The notes under the pieces were generated by a model that did not search any database, was not told the origin of the DNA, and saw only the letters and a list, made by a program, of their open reading frames with translations. Source: Cytidiella melzeri (Eukaryota > Basidiomycota > Agaricomycetes > Polyporales > Irpicaceae). From it: 64,000 bases of DNA. Both the position numbers and the translations under genes were made by a program. The stretch spans positions 186,001-250,000 of the forward strand of contig JABYQR010000002.1 in the NCBI GenBank assembly GCA_022592445.1, in the 5' to 3' direction. This document shows positions 58,473 through 64,000 of this stretch, piece by piece. Within the stretch, counting starts at the first letter, position 1; every line of letters begins with the position of its first letter.

Positions 58473-60705
58473 GGAAGTCCGTCTGAAGTGGCGCCGTATC
58501 AGAGCTGACTAGTAGCTGAGCACTGAGATCGCGGAAACGGACAGTGAGGTCAGTATGATGCGTGGTCAAGACACGGTGAGCTTGGAACTGGATGTGATGT
58601 AATGTTAGCTGTGAGCTTTGTGCGATACATTGACATACCCGCATCAGCTTCATCTGTCCTTCGTCGTCCTCCACCCATGCGCGTCCTCCCCGCAGATTGA
58701 TACCGTTGGCAGGCCTGGAGCTTGTGCTCGCGACAAGCGTTTCGTATGCTTCACGGTCCAAGTTGATCAGCGCTCCACCAGTGACGCTCGATGGACCGCC
58801 CCATAGTGCTGGAGGAAGATCCAACGAGAGCGGGCCTACATCAATCTGCATAGACTCGAGAGCAGACGCGATCTCCTGAGCTAGGGCATCCTTCGGAGTG
58901 TTTGTACTCTCTACTGCAGTATGAACCTTCAGGGTGTCGGCCTTGGGCACGAAAAGGGGAGGAGGAAACTGGTAAGCCTCGATCGCTCGTGTCTCCTTGT
59001 CGGCATCAGATAGTAACAATATGGCAGTAGGATCCCAGCTTCCAGAAAAATGGGGTTGCTTTCGCGGAAGTAGAAGGAAATCCTGAGGGACGCCCACTGT
59101 CGAGTAACAGTGCATATCCTTTGCCAGAACAGTTTGACGCATCGCTTTGCAAAATGACGGATCCAGCGTGGTACCAGGAGCAGATTGTACGGGCGGCTCA
59201 TGTGGGTTGAATGGGTAGCAGTAGGGTCGTCACGCCGGGAATGTCCTTCTGCCCTAGCCCTCCTAGGACGGTCAGCACAGTGTCTCCGCTACGTGGATCG
59301 TTCGAATTCTCAAACCCGCTCTAGGTGAGTTTGAATATCGGTTCTGGGATATCGTGCGATTCATTCTTTGTCCCTGCGAGTGCTGCGTCCATATCTTCTG
59401 CGTTAGCGAAATTGACGTCCTGTCTGCCGTCAAGCGTCGTAGCTAACAGAGGCTTGTCCTCATCGTCAATCGCCCAAAGACAATGGAGCCGTCAACGTGC
59501 CCTGTGACGAGTAGATGACCAGATGAATAGATTGCGAGTGCTGTAAGCTCTGGTTTGCGTTCTGTGATAAGGGTCAGGACAATTCGAATCAATTGTCTCT
59601 ACGGAATGGTTTGGAGGAGAGCTTACTTGGGCATGATAACCAGCACCTCCTAGTGCTCCAGGCGGTAGGAAGAACTCATAGGCTTTGACCGTCTTGCGCT
59701 GCGTCTAATGTTTTTGTCAGGTTCTAGTCCTGCATCACATGCAAGTCAAAGCAGCTTACTATATCAAGCAGGATTACGCCGCCTTGCAATGCAGGTGAGT
59801 GACATCATGCAAAGAGGCACAAAACCACAAAACGCAAACCTACATAGCCGATGAATAGTAGATTGAGGTCACGGGGATGGATGACAATATCAATGGGAAT
59901 CCTTCTATACTCGTAGTTAGCAAGAGTGAAGCTGTTCTCCTCAGCTCGTGCACGTACGAACTAGAGCTAGACGGCTGAAGACCTCTGGCTAGTACCTTTT
60001 CCTCATACATGGCCCAAAGGTTAGGTGCCGAATATTGCGAGATACGCGATCATAAGAGATCGCACGTTTGCAGCTCCCCATTCGATAATGCAATGAAAGC
60101 CTATGAACGTAAAAACGAGCTTTGTCTAGCGTCCAGTAGAAGAGTCCTGACGCACATGGGTATGTGACGGTGAGAGCGTGAGACAACTATCACAGGCGGT
60201 TCAAATAGGGGACAGACAAGAGCTCAGGGCGACCTACCCACTTTATTGAATGTATAAAGTCTGTTATATTATGTAACCGAGGACTTCGGGGAGATGTCAG
60301 ATCCCACACATGGAGGCGATTCTTGAGGTCTGGCGCGAACTATTCAGGGCTGAACGAAAATTGAGAGTATTCTAGCGCACCGACACAAAGAAGCTTGAAG
60401 CATGAGCTCACGAAGTATAGGCTGCGTACGTGTACACGGTGGGATAGTTGCAAGCGACATTCGACACCAGGGCCTCCGTATAGGTCGATTATACCATCGC
60501 TCGTGCCTGATGGGGTGTTGAGCGAGATACTCTCTATGTTTAAATGACCTATCACATACCTATAGCAAGTATGTGCGAAAGTGACTCATATGCCCATGCC
60601 GTGACATCCAGATGGTGTTCAAACGTCCTTAGAGTTCCTCCTTTCCAATCGAGCTCATCGTACTGATAAATCCAGGAAGACTGGATCAGTCTTTGAACGC
60701 ATCAT
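58473..60705 (-). pseudogene. Truncated, decaying tomosyn/SRO7 copy
   Basis: Carries the N-terminal half of the tomosyn gene from its ATG (60705). Lesions relative to the intact gene: an 8-bp deletion in exon 1 (about 60660/60661), a 1-bp deletion near 59476, a Trp-to-TAG change at 59321-59323, and a 2-bp deletion near 59212. The last part is open (58447-59142) but runs off the duplication into AT-rich DNA, adding LLYIINKR and a stop. It lacks the second propeller and the SNARE-like tail. In the 222-residue open stretch I count 9 amino-acid differences from the intact gene. Confidence 0.9.
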
Positions 60706-60884
60706 GATACCTTGGCAAGTTGATGACCGCCTCCAGTTGGTTGAAGAAACAGATTGGGAATGGAGAATATGGCTGTATGGTGGGCGGTGTGATGCAAGAA
60801 CGCTCCCAAGAGCTGAGATATTAATGAGTAGGTCATCGTGCGCTAATCTTGCCGATCAACGCTGTATCTCGCTAGGTCTTCATA
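58473..60884 (-). repeat. Segmental duplication, copy 2 (inverted)
   Basis: Reverse-complement copy of 14325-16744. Similarity begins at GGAAGTCCGTCTGAAGTGGC (58473) and ends near the CTTCATA at 60878-60884, giving 2,412 bp against 2,420 bp in copy 1. It contains introns as well as exons, so it arose from DNA and not from mRNA. Confidence 0.93.
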
Positions 60885-60925
60885 TGCATTCGAGAGGACT
60901 CAGGAGAACGTGTACACAAGATGAT
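60706..60925 (-). promoter_or_regulatory. Duplicated tomosyn upstream region next to the SnoaL-like 3' end
   Basis: 60706-60884 copies the 175-180 bp upstream of the intact tomosyn ATG (14325-14499). The breakpoint lies only about 41 bp past the stop codon of the SnoaL-like gene. Confidence 0.6.
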
Positions 60926-61822
60926 TTACGAATATCCACCCACATCCTTCTTCGGCACTTCTTGACTGACAAACTTTCCGGTCACGCTTGCAGTGATCTT
61001 CTTTCGCTGCTCGTTCAGCATTCCCCAGAAACCGTCCTCTCGGTCACTCTCGTGCATATGATTCCACTCCTCAGTGTGCCGAATAATCTTGTTTGCGTCG
61101 TCAGTCTCAATCGTCAACAATGAATTGACAGTCTACAGATACAAATAAAGCTGTAGGTCAAGAACTTGGTCATCAAAACAACAGCACGCGCACCTTCGTT
61201 GGGGAAGACGCAGTGGGATCCCTGTAGTAATCCACATCCTGGTCAATAAGGATCTTGTTCTTCGGAACAGACGGAGGATTCTCGAGGACTTTGAACTTGG
61301 GCAGATCTGCGCGAGGGAATATCTGAGAAAAAAGGATATGATATTGTCAATTCGGTGGTAAGTGGTTCCCACGAAACAGCGTACTTTGGCGAGTCCATTG
61401 AACTGAGCACGAATGGCCTCAATGCCCTCGGCAATGCCGATCGGGTCATGGAACACGGCGTTCGGCGCATATGAGCTATAGGTAGTCTAAGATATAGCGA
61501 CGAGCAGGTTAACAGTAAGCAAAGTTACGGAGTGAACAAGGTACGATACCTCTTGCGGCTTGCAAGTATACAGCTACGTGCGCGGTAAGCTCCGAGTAGC
61601 GATATGTACGGCGTTTTAACTTACTTCCTTCATGCTCTCGATTATCTTCTTCTCATGCGACTCGACACTTCGCTCTTTCAGCGCCTTGGTCTCGACAGGG
61701 GTAAGCCCAGATGCGTTGGGTGCTTCAGAGTTGCTGCTTGGCATCGTGCTATAGCGCAACAGACGTAGTCCTGATGTCGGGATTGTGCGAGGGAGGTGGA
61801 AGAGATGGGGCCGGAGTTGCAT
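60926..61822 (-). CDS. SnoaL-like (NTF2-fold) protein
   Basis: Small NTF2-like fold protein of unknown activity. Two in-frame starts exist. The ATG at 61744 gives MPSSNSEAPNASGLTPVETK. The one at 61822 adds 26 residues (MQLRPHLFHLPRTIPTSGLR, then LLRYST), which look like a mitochondrial presequence. A TATATA (61857-61864) favours the inner start as the main one. Exons: KALKERSVESHEKKIIESMK; LYTCKPQE; TTYSSYAPNAVFHDPIGIAE and IEAIRAQFNGLAK; IFPRADLPKFKVLENPPSVP and LIDQDVDYYRDP; TVNSLLTIETDDANKIIRHT and EEWNHM. The terminus is SVTGKFVSQEVPKKDVGGYS. Intron junctions are all consistent. Confidence 0.8.
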
Positions 61823-61833
61823 TGGGGGGTCGG

Positions 61834-62640
61834 TTACCAGAGCTCGCGCACCGCCTTATATATACGCTGAGAGAGCTGTGGATTCCATTCGACTGTGAAC
61901 GAATCGATGAGCGAATTGACCTTTGAGCTGTTGCGGCCATCCAGCATCACATCGGCGGTCAGAGTGCCATTTCTGGCCAAGAATCGGTATATCATAAGCG
62001 CCGTAGCGCCACAAAGATCGTGACTACCTCAATCAGTAGACGAGTATTGCGGCCATATGTATAGTTGTCAATACGTCAGAATTGTAAGGTTTACCTATTC
62101 CAAACAGCCACCAGAACAACGTTTGACGGCTCTCTCTAGGCAATTTTTGTCGCCCTGAAATGAGCCATGTTGTATTTGCCTGCGGAATGCGATTCAGCAT
62201 GACCACCAAGCAAATGATACTGATGTCATTAGGGAAGCACAGCATGTGCAAAAGTGACATTAAAAGTCGAGATTCACTCACATACATGCTGCATATCGGG
62301 TGGCCATGTAGACGAATAATTCCCTACGAGTGATCTGGTTGGCCTATGCGAACTAGCAGAACCATGAATTGCACACCAACCGCTGGTGAGTGTGACCTTG
62401 CAAGAATACCTATGTCCTTGGACACAATCTGCAAGGGTCTTCGGAATTTATGTGTATGAAGGAACAAGACTTACCGTCGCTGCCATTGACAGCAACGGTC
62501 ATCGGCCACGCGGGGTTCCAACTGCGATGCAGTGTCGCAGCGAGCGAGCGAACTGACCCTCGTCTGTCAAACAGCAGATGACCAGTGCTAGACGGAGTAC
62601 TAGTGTCCTGATAGACAGACAGGGCTTCCCCGAGTAACAT
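61834..62640 (-). CDS. Possible small multi-exon hypothetical (membrane-like) protein
   Basis: The ATG at 62640 opens MLLGEALSVYQDTSTPSSTG. Later pieces look coding: NQITRRELFVYMATRYAACM joining YIICLVVMLNRIPQANTTWL and RESRQTLFWWLFGI; then CGATALMIYRFLARNGTLTA and DVMLDGRNSSK, open to a stop at 61834-61836. The hydrophobic segments suggest a membrane protein. I could not make every splice junction keep frame, so this may be a decayed gene. Its 3' end would overlap the TATA box of the SnoaL-like gene. Confidence 0.3.
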
Positions 62641-63080
62641 GGAGCCAGAGGGGTGTTAAGACACTCCTTTGTTCCACAGGTAGACTAGAGAGCCCTCTAT
62701 GAAAGCACTCAATGACAATAGCAGATACAGCCGGGGACCAGAGTCAACGAACGTTGAACGTTGCATGTTGAGTGCGTCCCATGATTTTAGTTCCAAGTCA
62801 ATAAAAATAGACTCGCCAAGAATATTTGTGACGCGATAAACCTGCGAGCTGCACCCATCAATCCTGTACGACGACGAAGGCCAATCCTTGTGGTTTCATG
62901 AAGTCGGTTTTCAAGCTTGCGAGTTGACCGTTGAAGGTTTGAAGTCGAACATTTTGCAGTGGGCCGACTTTGCCCGAGACGCGCGTTGCACGCGCGCTCT
63001 CTCTCTTGGGGCGGACACGAGCATACCTCTCAACCCCCAAAAGCCTTATTGCCCACCTCTCCCAACCTCCTCCTCCCGTC
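62641..63080. promoter_or_regulatory. Upstream region of pyruvate dehydrogenase E1 alpha
   Basis: 440 bp. A CT-rich tract (63035-63075) directly precedes the ATG. No gene seen. Confidence 0.5.
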
Positions 63081-64000
63081 ATGGCTGCACTCGCTCGTTT
63101 TCGTCCTCGTCTGCCTCTTCCTCGTAGACTCGTAAGTACCCAATCACCGGTGCCTTCTTTCGCGATCTTACGCGCGTTTTGCCAGCCCATCGCAGTGCGA
63201 GGACTGCAAACTTCTGCAGACACGACACAGCTGACGCAGGATGCGTCACATTCAGAACCCTTCACTGTAAAACTGCATGAAGACTCTTTCCGGGGATACC
63301 TGGTGGACACGCCGTCACTAGACGTTGAGGTGACGAAGGATGAGCTGTTGGGCATGTACAAGACGATGACAACCATGCGCCGGATGGAGATGGCGGCCGA
63401 CGCGCTCTACAAGCAGAAGCTTATCCGTGGTTTCTGTCACTTAGCTATCGGTCAGGTGAGTTTATCGACACCTGTGGCGCAGTCAGGTTGAACAGTCCAC
63501 TCATTTGCATCATGGTCGTATGCTTTATAGGAAGCCGTGTCAGTCGGTCTTGAAGCTGGTATTACCCCAAAAGACTTTGTGATCACCGCGTACCGGTGCC
63601 ATCCCTTTGCTGTTCTTCGCGGCGGCACCATCAAGGGCGTCATTGGCGAGCTTCTCGGTCGTCAATGCGGCATGTCGCATGGAAAGGGTGGTTCAATGCA
63701 CATTTTCACAAAGTCGTTCTTCGGAGGGAACGGTATCGTCGGTGCCCAGGTTCCCGTTGGTGCTGGCATCGCTCTCGCCGCGAAGTACAGCGAAAAGCCG
63801 ATTGCCACATATGCTCTGTACGGTGATGGAGCAAGCAATCAGGGCCAGGTGTTCGAGGCGTACAACATGGCAAAACTGTGGGACCTCCCCTGCGTGTTTG
63901 TCTGCGAGAACAACAAGTATGGTATGGGTACCTCTGCGGAGCGCAGCTCCTCCAACACTGAGTATTTCACTCGTGGTGACAAAATTCCTGGTATCCAGGT
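63081..64000 (+). CDS. PDA1: Pyruvate dehydrogenase E1 component subunit alpha (5' part)
   Basis: Mitochondrial matrix enzyme that decarboxylates pyruvate with thiamine diphosphate. The ATG at 63081 gives a basic leader ([17 protein letters not shown]). A 54-nt segment 63132-63185 (gtaagt...gccag, with a cttac branch site) is probably an intron, although it is in frame and open. Then come [40 protein letters not shown] and GFCHLAIGQ; an intron; [60 protein letters not shown], the thiamine-diphosphate motif [40 protein letters not shown]. The window cuts the gene at ...KIPGIQV, before the phosphorylation-loop serines. Highly conserved. Confidence 0.96.

Noticed and set aside
1..64000. CRISPR arrays, rRNA, tRNA genes, secondary-metabolite cluster, integrated virus
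   Set aside because: No regularly spaced repeats, no tRNA A/B-box pairs seen by eye, no PKS/NRPS/terpene core genes, and no viral replication or capsid genes were recognised. A tRNAscan or antiSMASH run would be decisive.

Overview
The window is nuclear DNA from a filamentous basidiomycete, most likely an Agaricomycete, possibly a wood-decay polypore. Genes are dense, on both strands, and split by many short introns (about 50-65 nt, GT...AG, with a CTNAY-like branch site). The gene set is fungal: a galactanase GH43+CBM35, IML2, DUF3074, ATG15, an Ure2-like GST and tomosyn/SRO7. There is no operon logic. I see no bacterial genes, CRISPR array, rRNA or clear tRNA gene.

Layout. 1-13 kb: a hypothetical nuclear-looking protein (-), mitoribosomal mL49 (+), exo-beta-1,3-galactanase (-), PDX1 vitamin B6 synthase (+), an RS-domain protein (-) divergent from a cyclin L (+). 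13-22 kb: a loopless 52-bp palindrome, the intact tomosyn/SRO7 gene (+) and IML2 (-). 22-41 kb: an alpha/beta hydrolase with a GC-AG intron (+), a decayed F-box gene (+), an intact F-box/LRR gene (-), a WD40 protein (-), a glutamine-synthetase-like protein (+), a DUF3074 protein (-), SKP1 (-), mitoribosomal bL27 (+), mRNA guanylyltransferase (+) and a Ser-rich unknown (-). 41-47 kb and 55-58.5 kb: two AT-rich islands of retrotransposon debris with at least five LTR families. Between the islands (47-54.5 kb) lie guanine deaminase, GST, ATG15 lipase and phosphopantetheine adenylyltransferase. 58.5-60.9 kb: an inverted, decaying partial copy of the tomosyn gene from 14.3-16.7 kb. 60.9-64 kb: a SnoaL-like protein, an uncertain small gene, and the 5' part of pyruvate dehydrogenase E1 alpha, cut by the window end.

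The genes are mostly housekeeping: mitochondrial translation and pyruvate oxidation, CoA and B6 cofactors, purine salvage, mRNA capping and splicing, SCF ubiquitylation, exocytosis and autophagy. They do not form a pathway cluster, and I found no convincing undescribed enzymatic system. The notable signals are structural. They are (1) a 2.4-kb inverted segmental duplication of the tomosyn promoter and N-terminal half; (2) a solo LTR nested inside an oppositely oriented solo LTR of the same family, both with perfect 5-bp target duplications; (3) a copia-type element whose primer-binding site matches the inside (anticodon arm) of initiator tRNA-Met; and (4) the loopless palindrome.

Exon coordinates were derived by eye from splice signals and family knowledge. 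Gene outer limits are firmer than individual splice sites.
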